Source of the DNA: DATBVX01 sp963705495
Lineage (GTDB): Bacteria > Pseudomonadota > Gammaproteobacteria > Steroidobacterales > Steroidobacteraceae
Reading direction: 5' to 3'
DNA length: 64,000 nt
Assembly (NCBI GenBank): GCA_963705495.1
Contig: CAVPJQ010000005.1
Span: forward strand, 124,001-188,000
Positions within the stretch are counted from its first letter, which is position 1; every line of letters begins with the position of its first letter. Under the pieces are notes generated by a model. The model saw only the letters and a program-made list of their open reading frames with translations. It was not told the DNA's origin and did no database searches. Shown in pieces: positions 17,985 to 27,647 of the stretch. Made by a program: the position numbers and the translations under genes.

Positions 17985-18832
17985 CACGGCTCCTCACGCG
18001 CCAGCAGCTGCGTGGCGTAGTCCGGTGCGATGTAGTGAAACGGCACGGGCCCGTCGGCGAGGCCATTCATGAATTGGCGCACGACCTCGGACTGGCTGCG
18101 CTGCAGCTCCTGGGGCGTACCCGAGGCGACCACCTGGCCACCGGAGAGGAGATAGGATTCGTCGGCGACGGACGAGAGCTCCTGCACGTCGTGAGAAACC
18201 ACGATGCTGGTGATTCCCAGCGCATCGTTCATGTGCCGGATCAGGCGCAACACGACGCCGAGGGAAATCGGATCGAGGCCCGCGAAGGGCTCATCGTAAA
18301 TGAGCATCTTCGGGTCCATCACCATCGCGCGTGCCAGCGCCACACGGCGGCCCATGCCACCCGACAACTCCGCTGGAGTCAGTTCGGCGGCGCCGCGCAA
18401 TCCCACGGCATGCAGCTTGGTGAGCACCAACTGCCGGATCAGCCGTTCGGGCAGATCGGTGTGTTCCCGCACCGGAAACGCCACGTTCTCGAACACATTC
18501 AGATCGGTAAGCAGAGCGCCATTCTGAAACAACATGCCCATGCGCTGCCGCAGCGCATAAAGCTTGGCGCGATTCAGCCGGCTCGGCTCAGCTCCGTCGA
18601 CGATGACGGAGCCGCGATCGGGAAAAATCTGGCCAGTGATCAGGCGCAGGAGTGTCGTCTTGCCGGTGCCGCTCGGCCCCATGATGGCCGTGATGCGACC
18701 GCGACGGATCGAGATATTGAGGTCGCGGAAAATCTGGCGCTGGGCAACTCCGTAGTGCAGGCCACGGATTTCGACGATGTTCTCGCCGCCCACGTCAGCG
18801 GCGGCCGTGGCGGCCTGCGGGTCCTCAGCCAT
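17984..18832 (-). CDS. mlaF: MlaF, phospholipid ABC transporter ATPase
   Basis: 282 residues. Walker A is GPSGTGKTT, the signature is LSGGMGRRVALARA, and Walker B is MLIYDEPFAGLDP; a switch His lies in SHDVQEL. It energises MlaE. First gene of the mlaFEDCB unit; it starts 18 bases downstream of the aldolase gene on the same strand, so aldolase and Mla transcription may overlap. Confidence 0.96.
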   Translation of the reverse strand: MAEDPQAATAAADVGGENIVEIRGLHYGVAQRQIFRDLNISIRRGRITAIMGPSGTGKTTLLRLITGQIFPDRGSVIVDGAEPSRLNRAKLYALRQRMGMLFQNGALLTDLNVFENVAFPVREHTDLPERLIRQLVLTKLHAVGLRGAAELTPAELSGGMGRRVALARAMVMDPKMLIYDEPFAGLDPISLGVVLRLIRHMNDALGITSIVVSHDVQELSSVADESYLLSGGQVVASGTPQELQRSQSEVVRQFMNGLADGPVPFHYIAPDYATQLLAREEP

Positions 18833-18850
18833 CCGGATGATTGCGGCTAC

Positions 18851-19873
18851 TCAGGCAGCCGCGCTCTCGAGATTCGCCGAATAGCGTCCGGAGCGCGCCA
18901 GTCCATTGAGCTTGGCGCGCTTGAAGAGGGCTTTCTGGCCGGCGGTGAAATTGGCCTGCAGACCGCGCCATGCATCTAGCGCTGGGGCCTGCAGCGCACG
19001 CCCATAGCTGAAGGAGACCTCCCAGGGAAGCGGGCCGAGCTGATTGATGAGGCTCAGGTGCTCGGTTGCTTCTTCCGGCCCCTGGCCACCCGAAAGGAAC
19101 GCGATGCCCGGCACGGCGCTCGGAACATGGCGCTTGAGACAACGCACGGTCGCCTCGGCGACCTCTTCCGCGCCGGCGCGCTTCGACGCCTTCATGCCCG
19201 AAATGACCATGTTGGGCTTGAGGATCATTCCTTCGAGGCGAATGCGATGCGCATGAAGCTGGTCGAATACCGACTGCAGCGTTCGACTCGTCACCTCCTC
19301 GCAGCGCTCCAGACTGTGGGCCCCGTCCATCAGTACTTCGGGCTCCACGATCGGCACGATCCCCGCTTCCTGGCACAGGCCGGCGTAGCGCGCGAGGGCG
19401 TGCGCGTTCGCCTCGATACCGCCCTGGGTCGGGATGCCTTCAGCAATGTCGATCACTGCGCGCCACTTGGCGAAGCGCGCACCCAGCTTGTGGTACTCGG
19501 CCAGGCGCTCGCGCAACCCATCGAGTCCCTCGGTGATGGTCTCGCCCGGGAAGCCTGCCAGCGGCTTCGCCCCCACATCCACCTTGATGCCGGGGATGAC
19601 GCCGTTACGCGTCAGATAGTCGGTAAATGCAACTCCGTCGCGCGTCTTCTGGCGGATCGTCTCGTCATAGAGGATCACGCCGCTGATGTAGTCCGAAGCT
19701 CCAGGGGTTGTGAACAGCAACTCGCGGTAGGTGCGGCGGTTCTCCTCGGTCGACTCGATCTTGATCTTGTCGAAGCGCTTCTTGATGGTGCCGCCCGACT
19801 CGTCGGCCGCCAGGATGCCCTTGTCTTTGGCCACCATTGCCTGAGCAATGCCGTCCAGCTCGCTTGCTGCCAT
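18851..19873 (-). CDS. Class I fructose-bisphosphate aldolase
   Basis: 340 residues resembling the eukaryote-like class I aldolases: MVAKDKGILAADESGGTIKKR at the N-terminus, Schiff-base Lys219 in GMILKPNMVISG, and the phosphate-binding segment AFLSGGQGPEEATEHL. It cleaves fructose 1,6-bisphosphate in glycolysis/gluconeogenesis. ATG preceded by GGAGGAGCTGGAA. A strong hairpin (GCCGCCC/GGGCGGC, 19917-19935) lies in its leader, 44 bases upstream. It is divergent from sufR. Confidence 0.93.
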   Translation of the reverse strand: MAASELDGIAQAMVAKDKGILAADESGGTIKKRFDKIKIESTEENRRTYRELLFTTPGASDYISGVILYDETIRQKTRDGVAFTDYLTRNGVIPGIKVDVGAKPLAGFPGETITEGLDGLRERLAEYHKLGARFAKWRAVIDIAEGIPTQGGIEANAHALARYAGLCQEAGIVPIVEPEVLMDGAHSLERCEEVTSRTLQSVFDQLHAHRIRLEGMILKPNMVISGMKASKRAGAEEVAEATVRCLKRHVPSAVPGIAFLSGGQGPEEATEHLSLINQLGPLPWEVSFSYGRALQAPALDAWRGLQANFTAGQKALFKRAKLNGLARSGRYSANLESAAA

Positions 19874-19969
19874 TTCCAGCTCCTCCGTTGGGTTCGGGGT
19901 CAGGCCGCCGGGTTCGGCCGCCCTCGAGGGGCGGCAAGGATAGCACCCCCTTCATTCATGAACCATTAG

Positions 19970-19986
19970 AGGACTAGAATAGTCCT
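19970..19986. promoter_or_regulatory. Perfect palindromic operator over the suf promoter
   Basis: AGGACTA-GAA-TAGTCCT is a perfect 7-base inverted repeat with a 3-base centre. It contains TAGAAT (19975-19980), a good -10 hexamer reading toward sufR, with TTCATT upstream as a weak -35. Its location about 22 bases before the GTG of an Rrf2-family repressor suggests autoregulation by SufR. The palindrome is observed; its binding protein is inferred. Confidence 0.65.
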
Positions 19987-20008
19987 AATTGTTCGGAGGG
20001 CCTCAATC

Positions 20009-20482
20009 GTGTTGCGGATCAGCAAGCTGACGGACTACGCCACCGTCATCCTCGCCGACCTCTCGGCCGACCCGGAGAAGTTGCATACGGCAGCCGAAGT
20101 CGCCGCGCGGACGCGGCTGGCTGCACCCACAGTCAGCAAACTGCTGAAGAGTTTGCAGCGCGCGGGACTCGTGGCCTCCGCGCGCGGCGCTCATGGCGGG
20201 TATCACCTCACCCGCCCGCCGAGTGCCATCAGCGCAGCGGCGATCATCGATGCCCTCGAGGGGCCGGTCGCCATCACCGAGTGCAGCAGCGAGCACAGCC
20301 ATTGCGGTATCGAGCACATGTGCCGCGTCGGTCATGCCTGGCAACGGGTCAATCGCGCGATCCGTCGTGCGCTGCACGATATCAGCCTCGCGCAGCTCGC
20401 CGGGATCGACTCAGGTTCCATGGCCGTTCCCGACATCACCGCGGAGTTGCGCGGTCCGGGTCGGACACCGAATCGCTTGTAA
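20009..20482 (+). CDS. sufR: SufR-like Rrf2 family Fe-S cluster regulator
   Basis: 157 residues. An N-terminal winged helix (LRISKLTDYATVILADL, APTVSKLLKSLQRAGLV, GAHGGYHLTRP) is followed by three cysteines (ECSSEHSHCGIEHMC) fit to hold an iron-sulfur cluster, as in IscR/NsrR proteins. It leads the suf operon, ending 9 bases before sufB. Start is GTG at 20009 with GGAGGG eight bases upstream. It likely represses suf when clusters are plentiful (family knowledge plus the operator). Confidence 0.92.
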   Translation: MLRISKLTDYATVILADLSADPEKLHTAAEVAARTRLAAPTVSKLLKSLQRAGLVASARGAHGGYHLTRPPSAISAAAIIDALEGPVAITECSSEHSHCGIEHMCRVGHAWQRVNRAIRRALHDISLAQLAGIDSGSMAVPDITAELRGPGRTPNRL

Positions 20483-20491
20483 GAGGTAGAC

Positions 20492-21940
<1,449 letters not shown>

Positions 21941-21949
21941 GGAACCGAA

Positions 21950-22717
21950 ATGACCGAACCCCTGCTCAAGATCACCGATCTGACCGTTGCCGCGGCCGGC
22001 AAGACCATTCTCAACGGTGTCGACCTCGAGTTGCCGCCGGGCGAGGTGCATGCGCTCATGGGCCCGAATGGCTCGGGCAAGAGCACGCTTGCGCAAGTGC
22101 TCGCGGGCCGCAGCGACTACACCATCCTGCGCGGCGAGGTCACTTACAAGGGCCGGGACCTGCTGTCGATGCCGGCCGAGGAGCGTGCACGCGCCGGCGT
22201 CTTTCTCGGCTTCCAGTACCCGGTCGAAATCCCCGGCGTCAACAACGTCTATCTGCTCAAGGCGGCACTCAACGCGCAACGCCGGGCGCGCGGGTTGCCC
22301 GAGGTCGATGCTTTCGATTTTCTCGGGGTGGTGCGCCAGAAGATGAAGCTGATGCACATGGATGAAGCGTTCCTAAACCGGGGCGTCAATGAGGGGTTCT
22401 CCGGGGGCGAGAAGAAGCGCAACGAGATCCTGCAGCTTCTCGTGCTCGAGCCGACGCTCGCGATCCTCGATGAGACGGACTCGGGCCTCGACATCGACTC
22501 TCTCAAAGTGGTCGCCGAGGGAATCGAAACACTGCGCCGCGCTGATCGTTCAATCCTGCTCGTGACTCACTACCAGCGCCTGCTGAATCATGTAACTCCG
22601 GATCGCGTGCACGTACTCGCAGATGGCCGCATCGTGCTGAGCGGCGATCGCACGCTCGCGCTCGAGCTCGAGCAGCGGGGCTACGACTGGGCGAAAGCCA
22701 AGGCGAAAGTGGCATGA
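21950..22717 (+). CDS. sufC: SufC, Fe-S assembly ATPase
   Basis: 255 residues of ABC ATPase fold. Walker A is GPNGSGKST, signature FSGGEKKRNEIL, Walker B LAILDETDSGLD. It binds SufB and SufD and drives conformational change during cluster assembly. It follows sufB after 9 bases and overlaps sufD by four bases. Confidence 0.97.
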   Translation: MTEPLLKITDLTVAAAGKTILNGVDLELPPGEVHALMGPNGSGKSTLAQVLAGRSDYTILRGEVTYKGRDLLSMPAEERARAGVFLGFQYPVEIPGVNNVYLLKAALNAQRRARGLPEVDAFDFLGVVRQKMKLMHMDEAFLNRGVNEGFSGGEKKRNEILQLLVLEPTLAILDETDSGLDIDSLKVVAEGIETLRRADRSILLVTHYQRLLNHVTPDRVHVLADGRIVLSGDRTLALELEQRGYDWAKAKAKVA

Positions 22718-24048
22718 GCGTTGCGCCGGCACTGGATGGCCTGCAGTCATACCTCGCGCAGCATCAGCGCATGGCGGGGCGGCTGCCCGGTGGTGAGACC
22801 TGGAGTGCTTTGCGCAGCCAGGCGCTCGATCGGCTGCTCAAGCTCGGTTGGCCGACGGCACGCGATGAGAGCTGGAAGTACGTGCCGCTCAGACTGCTGG
22901 AAAAGCGGGTCTTCGAAGCGCCGGCGCCCGAGCCCGTTCCACTCGATGCGAATGCACTCGCCGCCCGCACGCTCAAGCTCGCACCGGTCAATCGCCTGGT
23001 ATTCGTCAACGGCATCCTGGTTCCCGCGCTCTCGAGCAGCCTCGAAAGCAGCAATGACACTGCGATTGCTTCACTGGCCGCGGAACTCGAGCGCGATCCG
23101 GAGCGCTCGCGTGCGCGCATCCGCATGCCGGGCGATGACGCAGACGATCGGCTGGCCCTGCTCAATCTTGCATTTCTTGCCGATGGCGTTGACCTGCGTG
23201 TCAGGGCGGGCGCCTCGCCGGCGCCCCTTTACCTGCAATTCGTGTCGTGCGGAGAGCATCGTGCCAGCCACCCGCGCGTCCTCATCGACCTCGAAGCGGG
23301 CGCGCGCGCCAGCATCATCGAGCACTTCGTCACGCTCGGAGAGGCCGAGACCTTCGCGAACAGCGTGACTGAAATCAGGCTGGCCAGAAATGCGCACCTC
23401 GAACACCTGATCGTCGCGGAGCCCAACGCGCACAGCTTCGTGCTGAGCAGCGCGGTTGCCGAGCTGGAGGCTGACAGCCGGCTGCTCGCGCATCGGGTCC
23501 TGCTCAGCGGCCTGCTCAGCCGCTTCAGCCTGCGCGCGCATCTCGATGGCCGTGGCGCCGCTATCGATACCAATGCACTGCTCCTCGCCGACGGACGCGA
23601 GCACCTCGAGGCGCACAGCGTGATCCGGCACCGCGCCCCCGACACGCGCAGCGCCGAGCGCTTTCGCGGTGTGGCGGGCGACCGCGCGCGCGGGGTCTTC
23701 AATGGCCGCATCGTCGTCGAGCCAGGCGCGGTGCGCAGCGAGTCGCAACAGTCGAGCCGCAGCATCCTGCTATCCGACAAAGCGGAGATCGACTCGCGCC
23801 CGCAGCTCGAGATCCTCAACAACGATGTCAAGTGCAGCCACGGGGCCACCACCGGACAGCTCGATCCCAGCGTGCTCTTTTATCTCCTGTCGCGAGGCAT
23901 CGATCCACAAACAGCGCGTGCCCTGCTGATCTACGCATTCCTGGATGACGTGCTGGCCAAGATAGAGCTGCCGGAATTGCGCCAGCAGCTCGAACGACGC
24001 ATCTCAAACGCGCTGCCCGATCAGCAGCGCATCGAGGAATTCCTGTGA
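22714..24048 (+). CDS. sufD: SufD, Fe-S assembly subunit
   Basis: 444 residues, related to SufB at the C-terminal half (FNGRIVVEPGAVRSESQQSS and LEILNNDVKCSHGATTGQLD, with the conserved His). SufD partners SufB in SufBC2D and is needed for iron acquisition. The ATG overlaps the sufC stop (ATGA); its own stop overlaps sufS. Confidence 0.96.
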   Translation: MSVAPALDGLQSYLAQHQRMAGRLPGGETWSALRSQALDRLLKLGWPTARDESWKYVPLRLLEKRVFEAPAPEPVPLDANALAARTLKLAPVNRLVFVNGILVPALSSSLESSNDTAIASLAAELERDPERSRARIRMPGDDADDRLALLNLAFLADGVDLRVRAGASPAPLYLQFVSCGEHRASHPRVLIDLEAGARASIIEHFVTLGEAETFANSVTEIRLARNAHLEHLIVAEPNAHSFVLSSAVAELEADSRLLAHRVLLSGLLSRFSLRAHLDGRGAAIDTNALLLADGREHLEAHSVIRHRAPDTRSAERFRGVAGDRARGVFNGRIVVEPGAVRSESQQSSRSILLSDKAEIDSRPQLEILNNDVKCSHGATTGQLDPSVLFYLLSRGIDPQTARALLIYAFLDDVLAKIELPELRQQLERRISNALPDQQRIEEFL

Positions 24049-25307
24049 GTACAGTCGTAAAGCACACACGCAGCAACGCGGATTCCAGGCCGTTCGACGT
24101 TGAGCGCGTGCGGCATGATTTTCCGATCCTGAGCCGTGAGGTGGCGGGTCACCCGCTCGCCTACCTCGACAATGCCGCTTCCGCACAGCGACCCCAGAGC
24201 GTCATCGACGCGGAAGCCCACTACTACTCTGAGATTCATGCCAATGTGCACCGCGGCGTGCACACGCTGAGCCAGCTCGCGACCGAAGCGTACGAAGGCG
24301 CGCGCGAGAAAGTGCGCAGCTTCATCAACGCCGGCTCGGTGCGAGAGATCGTGTTCGTGCGGGGTACGACCGAGGCCATCAATCTGGTGTCGCAGAGTTT
24401 CCTGCGACCCAGCCTCGAGGCCGACGACGAGATCCTCATCACCTGGCTCGAGCATCACTCCAACATCGTGCCGTGGCAGTTGTTGGCCGGGCAGACGGGC
24501 GCGCGCCTGCGGGTCGCGCCCATCAACGCCGCGGGCGAAGTAGATAGTGCCGCGTTGGAGTCGATGCTGTCGGCACGTACACGACTCGTCGCCGTCGCGC
24601 ACGTGTCCAATGCGCTCGGCACCATCGTTCCGGTTCGCCGCATCATCGCGGCCGCTCACGCGCGCTCGATTCCGGTGCTGCTCGACGGCGCGCAGGCCGT
24701 CCCGCACCTGAGTGTCGATGTGCGGGAGCTCGATTGTGATTTCTATGCCTTCTCCGGCCACAAGATGTTCGCGCCGACCGGCATTGGAGTGCTCTACGGG
24801 CGCGAACGGCTGCTCGAAGCAATGCCGCCGTGGCAGGGCGGTGGTGACATGATTCTCAAAGTCAGCTTTGAAGGCACAACCTTCAACACCCTGCCGCACA
24901 AGTTCGAGGCGGGCACCCCCAACATCGCCGGCACGGTCGGCCTGGGCGCCGCTATCGACTATCTCGAGAACATCGGCATGGAGCGCATTGGCGCGTACGA
25001 GCACGGCCTGCTCGATTACGCGACCGAAGCACTCAAGTCAGTATCGGGATTGCGCCTGATAGGCACAGCGACCGAGAAAGCCTCGGTGCTTTCCTTCGTT
25101 CTCGACGGCATTCACGCGCACGACATCGGCACGATCCTCGACAGCGAAGGCATCGCGATCCGTACGGGTCATCATTGCGCGATGCCTGTCATGGACTTCT
25201 TCGGTGTGCCCGCGACGGCGCGCGCCTCGCTCGCGTTCTACAACACGCGCGAGGAGATCGATCGTCTGGTTGCCGCGCTCGCCAAGGCGCGTGAGGTGTT
25301 CGGCTGA
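24045..25307 (+). CDS. sufS: SufS cysteine desulfurase
   Basis: 420 residues, group II PLP cysteine desulfurase. PLP Lys lies in FYAFSGHKMFAPTG and the catalytic Cys in RTGHHCAMPVMDFF. It supplies sulfur to SufU/SufB. Start is GTG with a 4-base overlap to sufD; its stop overlaps the sufU ATG by one base. No sufE is present, so SufU is the likely sulfur acceptor. Confidence 0.96.
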   Translation: MSTVVKHTRSNADSRPFDVERVRHDFPILSREVAGHPLAYLDNAASAQRPQSVIDAEAHYYSEIHANVHRGVHTLSQLATEAYEGAREKVRSFINAGSVREIVFVRGTTEAINLVSQSFLRPSLEADDEILITWLEHHSNIVPWQLLAGQTGARLRVAPINAAGEVDSAALESMLSARTRLVAVAHVSNALGTIVPVRRIIAAAHARSIPVLLDGAQAVPHLSVDVRELDCDFYAFSGHKMFAPTGIGVLYGRERLLEAMPPWQGGGDMILKVSFEGTTFNTLPHKFEAGTPNIAGTVGLGAAIDYLENIGMERIGAYEHGLLDYATEALKSVSGLRLIGTATEKASVLSFVLDGIHAHDIGTILDSEGIAIRTGHHCAMPVMDFFGVPATARASLAFYNTREEIDRLVAALAKAREVFG

Positions 25308-25750
25308 TGGACCTCAAGGATCTGTATCGCGACGTGATCATCGATCACAACCGTCAGCCGCGAAACTTCGGCCGCCTCGATCCGGCCGATGCACACGCCG
25401 AGGGCTTCAATCCCCTGTGCGGAGATCGGCTCGAGCTCTATGTGGCCCTCGAGGGCGAGCGCCTCAAGGACCTGAAGTTCGAAGGCAAAGGTTGTGCTAT
25501 TTCAGTAGCTTCCGCATCACTCATGACGGAAACCCTAAAGGGAAAAACGCGCGCGGAAGCGCAGCGTTACTTCGATGAAGTGCATGCGCTGCTCACCCAG
25601 GCCGGTCACGTGCCGACGCTCGATCTCGGCAAGCTCGCGGCGCTCTCCGGTGTGCGCGAATTTCCGGTGCGCGTGAAGTGCGCGAGCCTCTGCTGGCACA
25701 CGCTCAACGCGGCGCTGGCGCGGCAGGCTCAACCCGTTTCAACCGAGTGA
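25307..25750 (+). CDS. sufU: SufU, IscU-like sulfur acceptor/scaffold
   Basis: 147 residues. The three conserved Cys are seen in FNPLCGDRL (C38), GKGCAISVASAS (C63) and VKCASLCWHTL. The insertion between the second and third Cys (about EVHALLTQAGHVPTLDLG) is typical of SufU rather than IscU. In Gram-positive bacteria SufU is a zinc-dependent sulfurtransferase partner of SufS; the same role is inferred here because sufE is missing. Confidence 0.93.
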   Translation: MDLKDLYRDVIIDHNRQPRNFGRLDPADAHAEGFNPLCGDRLELYVALEGERLKDLKFEGKGCAISVASASLMTETLKGKTRAEAQRYFDEVHALLTQAGHVPTLDLGKLAALSGVREFPVRVKCASLCWHTLNAALARQAQPVSTE

Positions 25751-25752
25751 GC

Positions 25753-26304
25753 ATGCGCGCCTACGAAAACGAGCCGGTGGTGATCGAACGCGACGTGCGT
25801 GCCGTGGTGATACCTGCGGGCATCAACGTCACCCTGCGCCCGGGCCAGGCGGGCTACATCACCCAGGCGCTCGGCGGCAGCTTCACCGTGTACATCGAGG
25901 GGAACCTGTTCCGCATCGCTGGCGAGGATGCCGATGCGATCGGCAAGGAGCCGAGCAAGCCGATCGAGCTGCCGCCCAACGCAACCGAAGAGGATGTGCG
26001 CACGCTGGCATGGAACCAGATGCGGACCTGCTACGACCCGGAGATCCCCGTCAACATCGTCGATCTCGGGCTGGTGTACGAGTGCGAGGTCCAGCACAAC
26101 GACGACGAGACGCGCAGCGTCAGCGTGAAGATGACGCTCACTGCGCCGGGTTGCGGGATGGGCGACATCCTGGTGCAGGACGTGAAGGAGAAGATCGAGA
26201 TGATTCCGACGGTGCGTGAGGCGAAGGTGGAGCTGGTATTCGATCCACCGTGGAATCAGTCCATGATGTCGGATGCAGCACGCCTGCAGACGGGGATGAT
26301 GTAG
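25753..26304 (+). CDS. sufT: SufT, MIP18/DUF59-family Fe-S maturation factor
   Basis: 183 residues. An N-terminal strand-rich part (VIPAGINVTLRPGQAGYITQALGG) is followed by a DUF59 domain with YDPEIPVNIVDLGLVYE and MTLTAPGCGMGDIL, where the Cys is the reactive residue of the family. SufT aids maturation of certain Fe-S proteins. ATG at 25753, two bases after the sufU stop; a GTG two codons up (GTGA overlap) is an equally coupled alternative. Confidence 0.92.
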   Translation: MRAYENEPVVIERDVRAVVIPAGINVTLRPGQAGYITQALGGSFTVYIEGNLFRIAGEDADAIGKEPSKPIELPPNATEEDVRTLAWNQMRTCYDPEIPVNIVDLGLVYECEVQHNDDETRSVSVKMTLTAPGCGMGDILVQDVKEKIEMIPTVREAKVELVFDPPWNQSMMSDAARLQTGMM

Positions 26305-26317
26305 GCCCGATATTTCC

Positions 26318-26635
26318 ATGAGCACCCGCTGGATCGACGTGGCGCCCGCCGATGCCGTGCCTCCTGGCGAGCATCGCGTCTTCGACGTCGACGACACGCC
26401 GGTCGCAGTGTTCAACATCGATGGCGAGTTGTTCGCGATCCACGACATCTGCACGCACGACGGAGAGACGCTGACCGGCGGCCCGGTCGAAGGCACGGAG
26501 ATCGTCTGTCCCCGGCATGGCGCACGCTTCTCGCTGCGCACCGGTGAAGTGCTGGCACCGCCCGCGTATGAGCCGGTGCGCACCTACGGCATACGCATCG
26601 CACAGGGACGACTATGGCTCGAAGCCGAACCATGA
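26318..26635 (+). CDS. Rieske-type [2Fe-2S] ferredoxin
   Basis: 105 residues with both Rieske ligand motifs: CTH (C45, H47) and CPRH (C64, H67). There is no signal peptide or attached catalytic domain, so it is a soluble cytoplasmic ferredoxin like those of ring dioxygenases or NirD-like proteins. It follows sufT by 13 bases and overlaps the next ATG (ATGA). It may be an electron donor or a client of the suf pathway; its partner is unknown. Confidence 0.9.
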   Translation: MSTRWIDVAPADAVPPGEHRVFDVDDTPVAVFNIDGELFAIHDICTHDGETLTGGPVEGTEIVCPRHGARFSLRTGEVLAPPAYEPVRTYGIRIAQGRLWLEAEP

Positions 26636-27141
26636 AGCTGCTCACGCTGGTACGGCACGCGAAGTCCGACTGGAAGAACGCGGGACTCAAGGACTTCGAC
26701 CGCCCGCTCAGCCGTCGCGGCCTGAAGGAAGCACCCGGTATGGCGCAGCGCCTTGCCGAGCAGCGCGTGCACGTTGACCTGTTGATCACGAGCCCGGCGG
26801 TGCGCGCGCTCGAAACGGCGCGCTTCTTCGCCAAGGCGCTGAAATATCCCTTGCGGCTCCTCAAGTCAGAGGACCGTCTGTACCTCGCGCGTCCCGCGGA
26901 GATCCTGGAAGTCGTGCACGGCGTCGGGACACGCGTCCAGCACCTGATGATCTTCGGCCACAACCCGGGGCTGAGCGAGTTCGCACAGCGGCTCACCGAT
27001 GACTCCGAGTTGGGCGAGTTGCCGACCTGCGCCGTGTACTCGATGGAATTCGAAATCGATAAGTGGTCGCAGGCGCGCTTCGGCACGGCGCGCCACGCTT
27101 CCCTCAGTCAGCCCCGCAATTTTCTCGATCTGTTGTCCTAG
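26632..27141 (+). CDS. SixA-like histidine phosphatase
   Basis: 169 residues of the histidine phosphatase superfamily: LLTLVRHAKSDW carries the RHG-type catalytic His as RHA, and IFGHNPGLSEFA carries the second His. E. coli SixA dephosphorylates a phosphohistidine of a phosphotransfer protein; the substrate here is unknown. The ATG overlaps the Rieske stop by four bases, so it is the last gene of the suf transcript. It overlaps the convergent acetyltransferase by four bases. Confidence 0.88.
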   Translation: MKLLTLVRHAKSDWKNAGLKDFDRPLSRRGLKEAPGMAQRLAEQRVHVDLLITSPAVRALETARFFAKALKYPLRLLKSEDRLYLARPAEILEVVHGVGTRVQHLMIFGHNPGLSEFAQRLTDDSELGELPTCAVYSMEFEIDKWSQARFGTARHASLSQPRNFLDLLS

Positions 27142-27647
27142 CGTGGCGAGCCAGCAGCGTCCAGCCAGCGCTGCAGCAATACCAGGTCGAGCCAGCGATC
27201 GAATTTGCGGCCCACTTCCCGAAGCCGCGCCACCTGTTCGAAGCCGAGTGCCTCGTGAAAGCGGATCGACGCGGTGTTGGCTGCATCGACGCCGGCGATC
27301 ATCACGTGCTTACCGAGCGCGGTGGCGCGTGGAAACAGCGCTTGCACCAACTCGCTCCCGATCCCCTGTCCGCGGCAGTCCTCGCGCACGTGCACAGTGT
27401 GCTCGACCGTGTATCTGTACCCTGGCCAGGGACGAAAGTCGCCGAAGGTGGCGAACCCCATGACGCCCGTGGCATCGCGCGCCACTAACACTGGATACCC
27501 GTACACCACCCGCCCGCTCCACCACTCGAAGCGGTTTTCGAGCGTCACCGGCTCGTTGGAATAAACCGCCGTGGTACGCGCGATGACCTCGTTGTAGATC
27601 GCGAGTATGCCGAGCAGATCCGCTTCGGTCGCGTCGGCGATCAGCAT
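27138..27647 (-). CDS. GNAT N-acetyltransferase, phosphinothricin acetyltransferase-like
   Basis: 169 residues. The segment RPWPGYRYTVEHTVHVREDCRGQGIGSELVQAL contains the acetyl-CoA loop (RGQGIG), and the N-terminus ATEADLLGILAIYNEVI resembles the Pat/Bar group. Such enzymes acetylate small amines or amino acids such as methionine sulfoximine. The ATG at 27647 overlaps the 3' end of sdaA by seven bases, so it is co-transcribed with that gene. Confidence 0.87.
   Translation of the reverse strand: MLIADATEADLLGILAIYNEVIARTTAVYSNEPVTLENRFEWWSGRVVYGYPVLVARDATGVMGFATFGDFRPWPGYRYTVEHTVHVREDCRGQGIGSELVQALFPRATALGKHVMIAGVDAANTASIRFHEALGFEQVARLREVGRKFDRWLDLVLLQRWLDAAGSPR

Noticed and set aside
17825..18979. 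A 384-residue plus-strand frame opposite mlaE, mlaF and the aldolase gene
   Set aside because: It crosses several real genes, shows no domain and has shadow-like composition.
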